DNA from: Austropuccinia psidii
Taxonomy: Eukaryota > Basidiomycota > Pucciniomycetes > Pucciniales > Sphaerophragmiaceae
Assembly: GCA_023105745.1 (NCBI GenBank)
Contig: JALGQZ010000015.1
Location: 6,037,499-6,101,498 of the forward strand
Direction: 5' to 3'
DNA length: 64,000 bases
A program made the translations under genes and the position numbers. This document shows positions 1-11,254 of this stretch, piece after piece (the first letter of the stretch is position 1; every line of letters begins with the position of its first letter). The notes under the pieces were generated by a model. That model did no database searches, had not been told where the DNA came from, and was given only the letters and a program-made list of their open reading frames with translations.

Positions 1-1238
1 AGTTGAGTGAATACATCAACACTTGTGAAAGATGCCAAAAGGCAAATAGGAAAAATGGGAAGAAGTATGGGTTACTTCATCACATAGAAGAACCCAAGCA
101 CCCATGGGAAACCATCAACATGGACTGGGTTACAGGACTTGTCCCAGGAGGCAAAGAAAACTATAATGCCTGTTTGATCATAGTTGATAGGTTCAGCAAG
201 AGCATGAGGTGTTTACCATGCCATAAAGAAGACACAGCCATGGATACTGCTATGTTGTTTTGGAATAACATCATATCTACCTGTGGAGTCCCTAAGATCA
301 TAATTAGTGATAGGGACCCAAAATTCACATCTGAATTTTGTACTAACTTATATGACATGCTTGGTACCAAACTTGCTTTTTCCACAGCTTACCATCCACA
401 AACAGATGGCCTAGCTGAAAGGATGATCCAAACATTGGAGGACATCCTCAGAAGATTCTGTGCCTATGGCATGGAATACAAAGACCATGATTGATACACC
501 CATGATTGGGTTACCCTCTTACCAGCAGTCCAACTGGCTTATAATACAAGCCAGCACTCCACCACAGGTAAAACACCTGCACTGGTGGAGAAAGGGTGGA
601 ACCCCCTGTTGCCTGTGGATCACTTGAAGAAAAATCTCCTGACTATCCACCCCACATCCAAAGACTTCCATGATATGTGGAAGAGGGCCTGTGACACAGC
701 TTCCAAATGCATAGCTGAGGCAAAAGAATACAATAAGCAGAGGTGGGACAAATCACATATGGAACTTGACTTCAAGGAAGGGGACCAGGTGTTAGTGTCT
801 ACACCGAACTTCAACAATCTCAAAGGACCTAAAAAGATGAGGTACTCATTTGTAGGACCTTTTACTATCATTAATTTGATAGGGAAAAATGCAGTGGAAG
901 TCAAACTCACTAAGGAGTTTTCAAGGAAACATCCAGTCTTTCCAGTGAGTTTGGTCAAACCATACTTCCAGACAGAGGAGGATAAATTCCCCTCCAGGAG
1001 AATAAACCCCACACCACAAGAGATAGTGGAAGTGGAGGACTCCCCTGGACCTGTGAGTAAGATCATCAGGGCCAGGAAGATCAGACTCAATGGGAAGGAT
1101 CAAAGACAATACCTAGTCAGATTCAAGAACCAGACAGCAGATAAAGACAAATGGTTGGCAGAGGATGCTATACCAGATGGGAACCTCCATTTAAGGAGAT
1201 TCAGAGCCTCTAGGAGGACTGAACAGTCTCATCAATGA
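1..1238 (+). pseudogene. Ty3 integrase with C-terminal chromodomain (one in-frame stop)
   Basis: The frame is open at the window edge and uses codons in register with position 3. It starts in the zinc-finger tail (CERC). The rve core follows, with catalytic Asp in MDWVTG (residue 41), Asp in SDRDPKF (103) and Glu in GLAERM (139), an exact D-35-E spacing. A TGA at 492-494 interrupts it, but homology resumes in the same frame with HDWVTLLPAVQLAYNTS, then the GPF C-terminal module. Last comes a chromodomain-like segment (YLVRFKN, DKWLAEDAIP, LRRFR). Homologues that I recall have Gly or another sense codon where the TGA is. The three catalytic residues are intact, so only this stop and the missing upstream part visibly disable it. 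TE6 carries the same lineage. Confidence 0.92.
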
Positions 1239-1248
1239 TGAGCCTTTT

Positions 1249-1262
1249 TTAGAGGGAGGGTA
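1249..1262 (+). promoter_or_regulatory. Polypurine tract of TE1
   Basis: A purine run, AGAGGGAGGG followed by TA, abuts the TGTCA start of the LTR and lies just after the integrase stop. In LTR elements this tract survives RNase H and primes plus-strand DNA synthesis. Position and composition fit that role. Confidence 0.8.
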
Positions 1263-2701
1263 TGTCAACCTGTGACTCAAAACCAGAGCACAAGCATGAC
1301 AGCCAAAATGCCGTAAACCAATGGTATAGCCAAGATACCACCAAAACATGGAACTGAGCCAAATCAGCTCAAAAGGTATCAAAAGAAAGAGGAAACTCAC
1401 CTCTTCCTGAAAATATAAGTCCCATCACCATAGGACTAGAAATAACAAAGTTATTCCTGCTCAAAGTTATTGCTGAGCATAAACCTTAATTTTCACCTCT
1501 CATCTAAAATCTGGAAGGAGAGGCTGAACCCCATCAAATGGGTACTCAAAATGACGCTCTAAGCCAGGTCTATCCAATGACACCAGCCAAACTGAGCTAG
1601 CACCAATATTACTGGAGTTATGGTCAATTTCAGGCCAAATAAGGGTGAACAAAACATTCACCTCTCATCTAACTTCTACAGTTTTAGTATGGGATACCTG
1701 AAGTGGGGTCTTTTTGGGAAGAGCACAATCAGGGCTATCTGATGGTGTCACCCACCTCCCTATATCTCAACTACTGCAGAAGTTATGGGGCAAACAATCC
1801 CAATACAGCTTTTTGCCTAAAACACGCAAATGTACAAAAATCTTGTACATGGGATAACTTTGCCATATTTGATGATAGCCATACCAAATGAGGTACCATT
1901 GTGTAGAGCACATACAGGGCTACAAACAGAACCAATTTTGAGGCTGATATCTCAAGAATTGACAAAGGTATGGCTGTTTTAAGGTCAAAATCCCACCTGC
2001 TGTCATATACAGCCTTACCATGGGATAATATCCAATAATCATGAATATGAGGTGTCAACTAGACAAAGAAGCATGTTTTTACTTCAATACCTCATATGTC
2101 AGTCAATACTGGGGTCCCATACAGTTTCTGTACAGCATTCTACATGTCATACACGTCAGAATCAGGCTGTGAGGTCCCCAGATGAATATTTTCACCCTGT
2201 ATTGGTGAAAACTGCCCAGATGTGGTTTTAAAACCACATCTGAGCCCAATACAGGCTATAAAGGCTGTTTGCCAACCAAAAGCCAGTCCTGGAAGGTGAA
2301 AAATCTTCACTTCCTGTACGTGGAAAGGTCTAGTACCCTTTCCACCCCATTTCAGGATAAAAAGGAGGCTTTTCACAGCCATAATTGTATCCTCATCCTG
2401 CTCTTGAATACCCTACGTAGTAAACTGTCAAAAACAGTTTTACTCTTGGGTAATAAACAGGTATAATTATATATTTAATTATTTTAACTCTTATTATAGT
2501 AACCCAACTGGTAAGATTGCACCCTGGGTTCTCAATAGCGCTCACCACCACTATTATTCAATAGTAGAACCCCTTAATTATATTATAAATAATCTTTAAA
2601 AACCCAAAAACCCTTATTTTAAATCAATTTTCTACGTGTCACAGTCATAATTCTAGTTGTAAATACCCTTATTACCACTTCAATATAGACTCAGCCTGAC
2701 A
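1263..2701 (+). repeat. 3' LTR of TE1 (1439 bp)
   Basis: The LTR begins TGTCAACCTG and ends AGCCTGACA, so its termini form the short inverted repeat TGTCA/TGACA. Its limits are supported by the purine tract on the left and by a second, inverted copy at 62832-64000, which is recognisably similar over its whole visible length (about positions 1530-2701 here). It holds no convincing gene. Confidence 0.85.
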
Positions 2702-3110
2702 TTGTGAGCACCTGGCATCAAATTCCTCTTTCCAGGTCCTTGGCCAATTTCCAAATCAGTTATCAACCTCCATGATGAAGATTGGAACCTCCTCAAGATT
2801 CAATTCATTTTTCTTTTCTCTTTTCTCTTTCTTTCATTTTCATTTTCTTTCTTTATATCAAATTTTATTTTTATTTTCACTTCAGCATATCAAAAATTTA
2901 TCTGAAAGAATATTCATTCATTACAACATCATTAATCATGAAGCCAATCTCAAAAGAAGATCAAGCAAGTCCTGCATCATATGACAAAATTTTAATATCA
3001 GTATTATTTTATTTTCCTCTTAAAAGAACTTCCTCTATCCCACTCTCAATAATTTTCAATAGCCTCAACAGGCTTCACCTTGTATTGGTGCTCAGGAGCT
3101 CACCATTTCA

Positions 3111-3123
3111 AGGTGGGGGGTAC
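3111..3123 (+). promoter_or_regulatory. Polypurine tract of TE2
   Basis: The run AGGTGGGGGGTAC ends directly at the TGTCAC start of the LTR. The matching tract of TE5, read on the minus strand near 35093-35103, is also G-rich and preceded by TTTCAAG, which supports the assignment. Confidence 0.7.
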
Positions 3124-4612
3124 TGTCACAACCATGGGAATTCAACTCCTTGGATCTCTGTATGGCAGATCAAGCCACAGTCCTTTTATGGCCGATTGGC
3201 CATATCCATCACCAGTGGCGAATATGGCCACGTCATCATCTTATGGACCATTTATGGCAATTTGTCTTTTGTGGCCTTCATGGCCCTTCACCTCAATCCA
3301 GAAGCCATAGCGGCAATTTATGCCCAAATGGGTCTTTCTGGTAATTTCCCTCAAAACCAGGGGAAATGGCCCAAATGGCTGTTTTGGCCATTTGGGCACA
3401 TAATGCGCATTTGCCACTTTTGGGAACTTTTTGCTCACTTTTGCGCATTTGCGCATTTTGTGCAATTTTGATCACTTTGAAGCAAAGTGTCCAAAAGACA
3501 CTTTCTTGCCCTTTGGGCCAGTTTTTGGCACAGAACCCAAAAGTGGCCAAAAACCCCAAAGGACCCAGAAACACCTTTCCAAGCTCTGAAGCCATCCCAT
3601 CCATCTTTTTCCCCTCTGTTTTTCCATCTCAAGACCTTTGGACGTAATCTTCTTTCCAATGAACCAATATGCCATAAATAATGTTATATATCATTGTGCA
3701 TCATTTTTCAACAGCAACTCAATGGTGGCAATCTCAAATGGTCATTTCAAAATTCCAACATATCATCACGTCATCAAGGCACCCAATCATTCAGAGGACT
3801 CATCAAGGCTCAAGAGCATGTGTTTCAGTGTCAAACACCAATCACGCCATCAAGACGTCATTGGATAATTTCATTCACAGTATTCCTCCAAGGCAATACT
3901 GTTCAACCATTCTCAAGGGATTCAAGAGGCAGTTCATTCATTCATTCATTCATTCAATTGTCAAGTGTCAAAGCTCCACTCAATCCATCTTGGCAACCAC
4001 TTTCATCTCAATACAGTCAGGATTCATCAAGAACTGTATTTCATTTTCAAGCATGGGAAATTCATTCAACCTAATTCAATTTCAATATTAGCCAGCTTTA
4101 TCCATTCCCAAAACAATCAATACAGCCTCAAGGATCAATACAGATCAGTTTTCAGCCTGAAGAACTCAAGCTCCCAACTTTTCACATATACCGGCTACCC
4201 TTCCCACCCTGGAGGGTTTTTCCCCAGTTAATTAATATATTTTGATTTTATTTTATCTTTATTTATCTTATCATTTTTGTTAACTGAATACTGATATTAT
4301 CAAGGCATTCATTTAGCACCTTTTCTCTTTTCCTTTCTTCGCATGTCAATGGATATTTGGTGGTCATATCCTTACTGATTCCATTGTTCATCTTGGAAGG
4401 TTGAAACAGTGATTAAGGACTTATTTGGTTGGCTCTTTGGCCACTTGGCTTCTCTTTCGTCTCATTGCATCTCATCTTTGTACCTGCATATTTCTTAGAG
4501 GAATTTATTCTTTTAGTTTTATTTTCTTTATTCTTTGGAGTCTTCCAAGTGAGTTCCCTGATTGCTGAGTGCCAGGCCACTCTAGTATTTCTGTCCAAGA
4601 CCCCCTGTGACA
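3124..4612 (+). repeat. LTR of TE2 (1489 bp) with palindromic middle
   Basis: Termini are TGTCA and TGACA. The LTR is about twice as long as the TE5 LTR at 53169-53889, mostly because of a middle part at about 3160-3650 rich in GGCCATTTGGG-like and GCGCATTT motifs. Two perfect hairpins stand out: arms GCCCAAATGGC and GCCATTTGGGC at 3369-3397, and arms AAAGTGTC and GACACTTT at 3484-3504. A four-base ATTC microsatellite lies at about 3936-3956. Frames here are short and unlike any family I know. Confidence 0.75.
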
Positions 4613-5044
4613 GGTATGCTCATTGTAATGAAAAATTTGGCAATACAACAATAGAAAGAAATACATCTAACAAAAATTCAGGTTGCTGCTATGAAAACCA
4701 AATTACATAAAACAAAATATTCCTCACCATCATAATCTTGCAAAAAGAGGACATGAAGTCAAAATATCTGTGTAAATTATTCCTTTAAAAAATAGAATTT
4801 GAACAGAAAGGATCATTCATTTCAAAAATGAAAATGTGAGTTTTTGACAGATAATTATTCTATTACTTAAGCTAAAACAAGGACAATTTCTAAAGAGTAA
4901 AATTATGATTAATAGAAACTATCTAAAATGACCAATATAATAAGAAAAATCATTTTACTTCTAATAATTTTGGATTGATTAAATGTTTTGTTATATGAGC
5001 TCAAGAGAAAAAAATTTAACAAGAAAAAATAAAAAATGGACTTA
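4613..5044. other. Unassigned AT-rich stretch
   Basis: No coding frame, LTR end or repeat that I can name. It lies between the TE2 LTR end and the hAT remnant and may be non-coding hAT sequence, but no terminal inverted repeat was found. Confidence 0.4.
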
Positions 5045-5690
5045 TTAAATATTATCATACCAAGCAGGTATCCTTTCATAAATCTCATTATTTAACCAAG
5101 ATTGAAAACACATGTTTTCTTCTACAGAATCACATGAGAGTGATGTGTGCTTTTGAGTAATGAATATCCCAGCTTCAGAAAATACACATTCAATAATTGC
5201 TGAGGTTTCAGGTATTACAAGGTAATCTCTTGCAATTTTTGATAATATTGGAAACATTTCTTCGTGGCGCTTCCAGCATTCAAGAGTGCATATTGGATAA
5301 TGTGGTGAATTAGTTTTCAAATATTCAAGAACTTGGTTACTTTTTTTTGGATATTCTTTCTTCAAAAGGTTCAACTTTGTTGGATTTGTTGAAGCTTTTT
5401 CAGAAACATGAGGATCTTGTGACAATTTGATTGCATATTCACAAGAATATTCAGCAGATAATTCTCTGAGATGTTTTAGTGCTTCATCCTTATATTTTAT
5501 TGGTTTGTTATGACTATTTCTTTCATCTTCTTCCAAAAAATAACGCAGAATAAACCATGTACACTCTAGTAATTTGTCATAACTTTCAAGCTTTTAATAT
5601 GCTTGATCAGATGCATTAAATATTTGGGATTCTCTTGAGACTTCATTTTTTTCTTTCCAATTTTTCAAGGAGCAGTTGGTACCAATGCAT
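5045..5690 (-). pseudogene. hAT-family transposase, C-terminal dimerisation region (remnant)
   Basis: The minus-strand frame from 5536 to 5045 ends with FPILSKIARDYLVIP, PETSAIIECVFSEAG and SLSCDSVEENMCFQSWLN. This is the pattern of the hAT dimerisation domain (ILxxxAxxxLxIPxSSA.ERxFSxAG...L....VE.L..L..W). Homology continues upstream of the first Met: LESYDKLLECTWFILRYFLEE precedes it in frame, behind a TAA near 5595. The real relic thus reaches about 5690. The N-terminal BED finger and the RNase-H-like catalytic core are absent, so it cannot be active. It is the only class II element I see in the window. Confidence 0.8.
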
Positions 5691-6067
5691 TACTAACCCC
5701 AGTGAAGGATAGGAATCACGTTCAGCTTAAGCATTTGTAATTGGAAAGACCTTCAGAAATTCAGATATTTGTAGAAAAAAATACAGTAATCTTCCAAAAT
5801 TACATCTTGGATTGGTATAAAGGAATGAAGTAAGATTTATATTGCATAGAGGGAATCAAGTATGGAGAGGTACAAGCCACCTATCATGATGAAGGTAAGA
5901 TTTTTCAATTGCATGGGAAATGGTTCTCTGTTGTTTACTACTCATTTTTTTCTGGCTTGAGCTTTAGAAGTGGTTTGTCTTTCGTTTTGATGCTTAAGAC
6001 TTATGGTACTAATAAATAAATTTATCAGATGAGCTCTTCTGTTTGAATTATGAACAATGCATTATAT
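5691..6067. other. Unassigned stretch left of TE3
   Basis: No recognisable gene or repeat. It directly adjoins the TE3 LTR. The five bases before that LTR (TATAT) would be the target duplication, but the other TE3 end is missing so this cannot be tested. Confidence 0.35.
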
Positions 6068-8039
6068 TGTGGGAATTCCTCTTGTGTGGGATTAAAATGA
6101 GGCCATACCTGGAGGGGGAAATCACAGGTAGCTAGTTTTGAATTGCTAATAACTCCTGTAACCAAGGGTGGCAAGGGTGTATTGCCTGCCCCTCCTAAAA
6201 TACTGAACAAAATCTTCCTTGGAGCTCACAAACTAAAATAGAATTAGTAAGTGGCTTTGAAACTGCAGAGCATAAAATTCAGCAGTCTCAGATCAGACCT
6301 ATTCAATAAATAATATGAAAAATAATGTCAGTAATTTTGGGTAATTTTTAGATTTAATGAAATACTTGTCTGTTTTAATTTTCTTTTATAGCTGAATTGA
6401 GGTGAGTTTATTCTTCTTGGTAGTATAATTTTAGTCAGATGAGTTATTTAAGGTGTTCTGGAAAATTTGATGAGTGTTGATAAAGGTAATTTTGTCAAGG
6501 TAAAGTTGAAATAGAGCAAAATAATTTTTAAAGGTTTTTTATCATTTTTTTAAGAGTGGTTAATAATAAGATAAATTGTATTTGTTAAAGCTAAGAGGTA
6601 AGATTCTTTGATATTGAATTTTTAAAGGGGTAAGTTAATCTTAAATATTGATAAATGGTATTAATTTTACTGGATAAAATATTTTAATAGAGTAGTAACC
6701 CTAATTCTGGGTACTGGATCATTTTTAATTTTTGAATAATAATAAGATTCCACTGAGCTTAGCTACTGGGTAATCTTCAACACTGTACTTCCAATGAGCT
6801 TAGCTACTGGGCAAGTAAATTTACTATGATATACTGGACTACCTCCCAGGTGAGGGATGACTTATTCCTGTGCTTATAATGTGCAGGGGATATAATGTGC
6901 ATGGGGTGGAATTTGAAATTTGGGGGGAGAGAGCCCCTCTATTTATACCTTTTGGGAGCCTAGAGGGCCCTCCATGGGAGCTGTCTCTTTCCACTTTAAT
7001 TCCTCTTGATTTCATCATGTGACTCTGTTTTTGGTGGGGACCTTTCTTGCATGGGTCAGGTAATTTAAACTTTGGTGATAATTTTCTCTCTGCACAGCCT
7101 CCATTTATCACATGATCATCTTTTGGTGGACTGATTATGATTTGATATTCTTGTATTTTCCTTGCATGCATGAGGTGATTTTATTTTGGCTGAGGATTTT
7201 TTTCTTGTGCACAGCCTATTTTCTGTTGCATGATATTCTGTTGGTGGGTGTAGTATCACATGATGACTATGTATTTCCTTTGCATATGTCATATTTTAGG
7301 ATTGGAAGAAGTGGCTGTGTAACTTATGAAGGTGTCATGGTTTTTTTTCTTCTTTTTGCACTTCAAAATGAGGTCAGGTGATAATCTTTTGCACTGGTGA
7401 ATTTACTGCTATGTATGAGATGATGTGATTTTTGAGTTTGACACATGCTGTGCATAGTCATGTGGTCAAGATTTAATTAGAAGTGTGTACTGAATGCAGC
7501 CTGTTGTAACTATCTTCAGTTTGCATGAGGTGATGAGTGGTGTAAATAATTTTGATTCTGTTTTAAGGTTTCAAGTGGTATTACTGTGGATATAAGATAA
7601 GGTACTCCTGGGGCTGTGTTGTAAATGAATTGCAGGAATTCCATTGGGACAGGCTTTTCATCATGTGACTTTGAATGAAAGTTGGCTGTGTAACTAATGA
7701 ATGTATCATCCTCATGCTGCAGGAGTCCTTTGGCTATAGAGGGGGCGTAAAACTGGGTGGGTGTGTAATTTGAAGGGTGGTATCTTATTTCTTGTAACTA
7801 GTTTACTATATGTAACTTGATTTTTACATATGTATAATGAAACGAATAGTTTATTTAAACAAATAGACTTCACTTTGGTGCCTGTGCCATGGTTTTATGA
7901 GTTAAATACAGCTTCTTGCCGTAAAATTCACCTTTTGGTGTAAAATTTGAGTGTAAGTCTGACTGTAGGCTGGATTCACTGCTGTTATGGGGTACTATGA
8001 GCTTGAGCCTGGTGAATAAAAAAGGTATGATATACCACA
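6068..8039 (-). repeat. 3' LTR of TE3 (1972 bp)
   Basis: On the plus strand it starts TGTGGGAATTCCTC and ends ATATACCACA, so in element orientation it runs TGTGGTAT to TTCCCACA. The right-hand copy at 27931 matches from its first base to about 28862. Internal repeats include two GCTTAGCTACTGGG units at about 6752-6820 and a degenerate 110-130 bp repeat at about 7040-7300 containing CACAGCC. A short minus-strand frame at the left end is shared only by the two TE3 LTRs and is not treated as a gene. Confidence 0.88.
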
Positions 8040-8051
8040 TCCCCTTCTCCA
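8040..8051 (-). promoter_or_regulatory. Polypurine tract of TE3
   Basis: The plus strand reads TCCCCTTCTCCA immediately right of the LTR end, giving a purine run on the minus strand. TE8 has the equivalent tract at 56947-56958. Both are followed by the conserved TGCTGTCCCCAGCATTCCA, part of which is self-complementary. Confidence 0.75.
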
Positions 8052-8090
8052 TTTAATGCTGTCCCCAGCATTCCAGGTGAGAGCTCACTA

Positions 8091-9149
8091 TTATTCATCT
8101 GATTCTGTGGTTTCCTCCAATACCTCTTCCTCATTTATTGGTTCGTCTTCTTCACTTTGTTCTTCTTCTGTGTCTTCTTTTGTGTCAATCAACTTTCCTC
8201 TTGGGTAAAACCTTTTGACTTGAGAGGACACAAATCTTCTTGACAACTGGGTTCCATCCAGCTCCTCAAGTTCATATGGTCCATTGTTTATTTGTCTGAT
8301 CACTCTGTATGGTCCATTCCATTTATTTTTGAACAGTAGTCCCCAATTGGTTTCTATTGTTTTGTTGTAAACCAGGACCAAATCTCCTGGCTTTAGTCGT
8401 GATCTTTGTTTTCTTTTACTTCTAATTTTTGAGCTCTGGCTTCCAATAACTCCTCAGTTGTGGATATTTTGTGCTATTCTACTGCTAAAAATGTTTTTGT
8501 TTCAATGTCAATTGGTAACACTGGTAGTTGTCCAAATTGGAGTTCAAATGGTGAGAAACCAGTTGTTCTTTTAGTGGAAATTCTGTCAGCCAATGTTAGT
8601 AGTGGTAGGTATTTTTTTCATTTTCCTCCATTTTCCCCACACATCTTGACTGGTGAATCTTTTAGTTGCTTATGGCCCCTTTCCACCATTCCTTGAGACT
8701 CTGGGTAATAGGGTGTGGTGACTCTGATCCTTGATCCTGCTTTCTTTACTGCATCTTGCAATTCTTTTCCCAACTCTGGCCCCCCATCAACAGTTACTAC
8801 TTTTGGTGAGCCATACCTGCATATCCATTCTGAGGTGAACCATTCTGCCACTGCTTTTGCTGTTAATTTGACTAGTCCAACTGCTTCTGGCCATCCTGAT
8901 AAATCATCCCTGGCCACAATCATATACTTCCATCTTCCAGATTTTGATCGACTGCATCCATACTGACCCTTTCAAAGACTTTTGATGTTGCTGTAGATTT
9001 TCCTTTTGCCCTTTGTAAGTTTTGACTTCTCTTTTGGCAGGCCAGGCAACATTGAACCCATTTCTTGACTGATTTCTCCATTCCTTCCGACCAAAATCTG
9101 GCTTTAATTCTTCTATAAGCTTCATTTTCCACTCTGTGGCCCATGTCTT
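8091..9149 (-). pseudogene. TE3 integrase, catalytic core and C-terminal domain
   Basis: Reading leftwards from 9149: the zinc-finger end (GHRVENEAYRRIKA, then CCLACQKR), the core with Asp in VSMDAVD, Asp in VTVDGGPELGKEL and Glu in GMVERGHK, then ADRISTKR/FELQFGQ. The C-terminal part contains WGLLFKNKWNGPYRVI and an acidic tail ending near 8091. All three catalytic acids are present. The gene is broken by frameshifts near 8920 and 8620 and by stops in the 8381-8620 part (for example after the FLAVE motif). It continues at 11137 beyond a solo LTR insertion. Confidence 0.85.
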
Positions 9150-11136
9150 TGTAAGGTTTGACTATGAAACAATAAGTAAAAATTACTAATATTTTACTTA
9201 TTGTACTATGAACGTCCTTATAAATTAAATAAATAAGATAAAAATAATTATAATAATAAAGAATTATTATAATTATGGTGTAAAAATAATTATATTATCA
9301 ATAAAATATGATAATATAATTTATATTATAAAATATAATATAATAAGATAAATATATTAATACAAAATAATCAATACATTTAATGGCACTTTATTATTGT
9401 TACAAACAAATACTAAAGGCGTAAAAAATTGTTTTTTATTAATAAAAAACAATTAATAACAATAATATTACCAATATTAAAGTTATAAGTTAATATAAAT
9501 ACTATTTATATTAATTAAAGAATTATTAAAAGAATAATATAGAGAAAATTATTATAATAAGAGAAAATAACCTACTTTTTACACTTAACTTAAAACGTTT
9601 TGAGATATTTTACGCCAAAATAATGTAAATACAACTTTTCTAAATTGTATTTACAATACAAAATAGAGAAAATTACAAATATTCTTGAATTTTATGTGGA
9701 AATCAGTTTTAGAGAGGTTTTTAACAAAAACAATTAAACAAATGATTCAATCAAATCAAAATTTATGATTATAATAAGATGATCTTTGGTCTTTAATAAT
9801 ATAAGAGTTTTATATATAAAGAATAGAGATATTACCTTTTTAATTGTATTAATTTAATGTTTTTGATGCGTCTGAGGGGAAAACAGAGCAAAAAGAGCTC
9901 TATTTATAGTAAATACCTCCCTCCTAGAGTCCAACAGGCTTCTAGTAGACTTTTAATGATCATATTCACTGGATTTGATTAATATTTTAAGGTTTGGTGA
10001 TGATTACATCATGATCAAACCTCATTACATCATTATTATGCCATTTTTAGAGTTATCACTATAACTCTAAGTTTGATGACGTCAAAGGCTTGGCAGAACC
10101 CCAAATTTCGTGGAGTATATTATTTTTAATCATAAACTAATGGTATTCACCAATTTTATCACTTATGTGACTGTTAAACTTAATTTAAGGTTACAGTGAG
10201 TGATCATAAATGATCAAATTAAGCTCAAACTTTGATCCTTGATAACTTTGAAGATTTACACGCTACAGCAATTCAGAGAGTGAATTATGTTAGCTTGGCA
10301 TAGCCATATTATGCTGCCAAGAGAATTTCATTACATCATGAAAACTCTATTTTTGATGATTTTTCTTGTAACTCATCTTTTCTGTTGAAATTTAATAGTT
10401 TAAACTTCAAACTATGATTTCAAGGGGTTATACCTTGAATATTACAATACAAAATACAACATTCTTCACGAATGAACTAGTAGAATCAAACTGTCTACTT
10501 TTTTTTGTGTTTGGACCACTTTCACAACAAAGTGGTCAACAGCTCTGTTGATTTTAATCAATAATTCCTTACAGATTTTAACCTTGTTTATAACTTGTGA
10601 AATAAACTTCATTTCTGTATTTCTACAGTAATTACACGATGACTTTCTTTTTGGTTCATCACTCTATCATGCATAATTTAAGAGATATTAGCTAAAATCC
10701 TTGAATATATGCGTTGACCAAAAAAGTGCATATATTGAGGTTAATTCCTTAAGTATTGGTTTTGAATCTTAGCTTATTAATTGTTTTATGTGTGGTTTTT
10801 TATGGAGAATCCAATGAAAAAATTTATTCTACATGTTGTTTCATTGGTTTTTGAAATAAATAAGGATTTGTTTTTTTTATGAGGTATTATTACTTATAAC
10901 TTATTAAATATTGACTTTACAGATATGCCATAAAAATGGTATATGTGTATTTTACCATGGGGTATCCAATGGTTTAATTTATTTCACATATTTATTCATT
11001 GGTTTTTAAGTTAAATAAAGTTTTATACCAATTTATGGTATTTTTGTAGTTTTAAGGTACTTATTTTTAATGTATAATTATATTAAATATTTCTTGTGAC
11101 CTTTTTGGGTATGTGGTCATATCTCAAAGGTTTGCA
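9150..11136 (-). repeat. Solo LTR (1987 bp) with perfect 5-bp duplication GTCTT
   Basis: It starts TGTAAGGTTTGACTATGAAAC and ends CAAAGGTTTGCA. GTCTT occurs on both sides (9145-9149 and 11137-11141). Removing one copy restores the integrase reading LHED-MGHR, which matches LHEK/LGHR in TE8. There is no internal region, so this is a solo LTR. It is extremely AT-rich and related to, but distinct from, the TE6 LTRs. Orientation is inferred from TE6, where the TGTAAGG end lies on the left of a minus-strand element. Confidence 0.9.
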
Positions 11137-11254
11137 GTCTTCATGCAGTGACTTCGCAATGTAGCTTTGAGCTTCTTGACTTGATATCACCAATTGAGGG
11201 TTTGGGTTATTTCTTCTTTTGAGCTGGCCTTCTTCTAAGAGAAAGTTGGATGAC
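11137..11254 (-). pseudogene. TE3 integrase N-terminal fragment
   Basis: The minus strand encodes SNFLLEEGQLKRRNNPNP, QLVISSQEAQSYIAKSLHED. This aligns with VNFYIEGGQMKRRNQAHP, QIVIYNEKAQQQILEKMHEK of TE8. It is a 118-bp island of pol between two solo LTRs and belongs between the TE3 RNase H and the integrase zinc finger. It is too short to stand as a gene on its own and is identifiable only by comparison with TE8. Confidence 0.85.

Larger units (their letters stand above)
1..2701 (+). mobile_element. TE1: 3' part of a chromodomain Ty3/gypsy retrotransposon
   Basis: This is the downstream end of a plus-strand LTR retrotransposon whose 5' part lies outside the window. In order it holds integrase core and C-terminal domain, chromodomain, a polypurine tract and a 1439-bp LTR. 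The order pol, purine tract, LTR beginning TGTCA and ending TGACA is diagnostic of the 3' end of a Ty3/gypsy element. An inverted relative of its LTR occupies the other end of the window. The 5-bp target duplication would be the five bases after the LTR (TTGTG), but its partner is not in view. Confidence 0.9.
2702..4612 (+). mobile_element. TE2: internal tail and LTR of the TE4/TE5 family
   Basis: Bases 2702-3110 are a pyrimidine-rich non-coding tail. Then comes the motif CTCACC..TTTCAAGG with a G-rich polypurine tract (3111-3123) and an LTR running from TGTCACAACC (3124) to CCCCTGTGACA (4612). The reverse complement of 33900-35110 shows the same order: CTCACC..TTTCAAG, a G run, CCATGG near the start and CCCCTGTGACA at the end. 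It also shares GGTTGAAACAGT and GGTTGGCTCTT inside. This is therefore the 3' end of a plus-strand relative of TE4/TE5. The body was lost where TE1 begins. Confidence 0.75.

Noticed and set aside
620..1090. Minus-strand frame of 156 codons
   Set aside because: Antisense to the TE1 integrase C-terminal domain, with no family resemblance.
2772..3471. Overlapping plus-strand frames with Phe/Ser/Ile-rich text suggesting membrane proteins
   Set aside because: Composition follows the TTTCTTTTCTC-rich tail of TE2, and the frames cross the LTR start.
6025..6210. Small minus-strand frame repeated at 27876-28073 (MFSILGGAGNTPLPPLVTG...)
   Set aside because: It lies at the end of both TE3 LTRs and is shared because the LTRs are copies of each other. 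The corresponding part of the TE8 LTR does not keep the frame.
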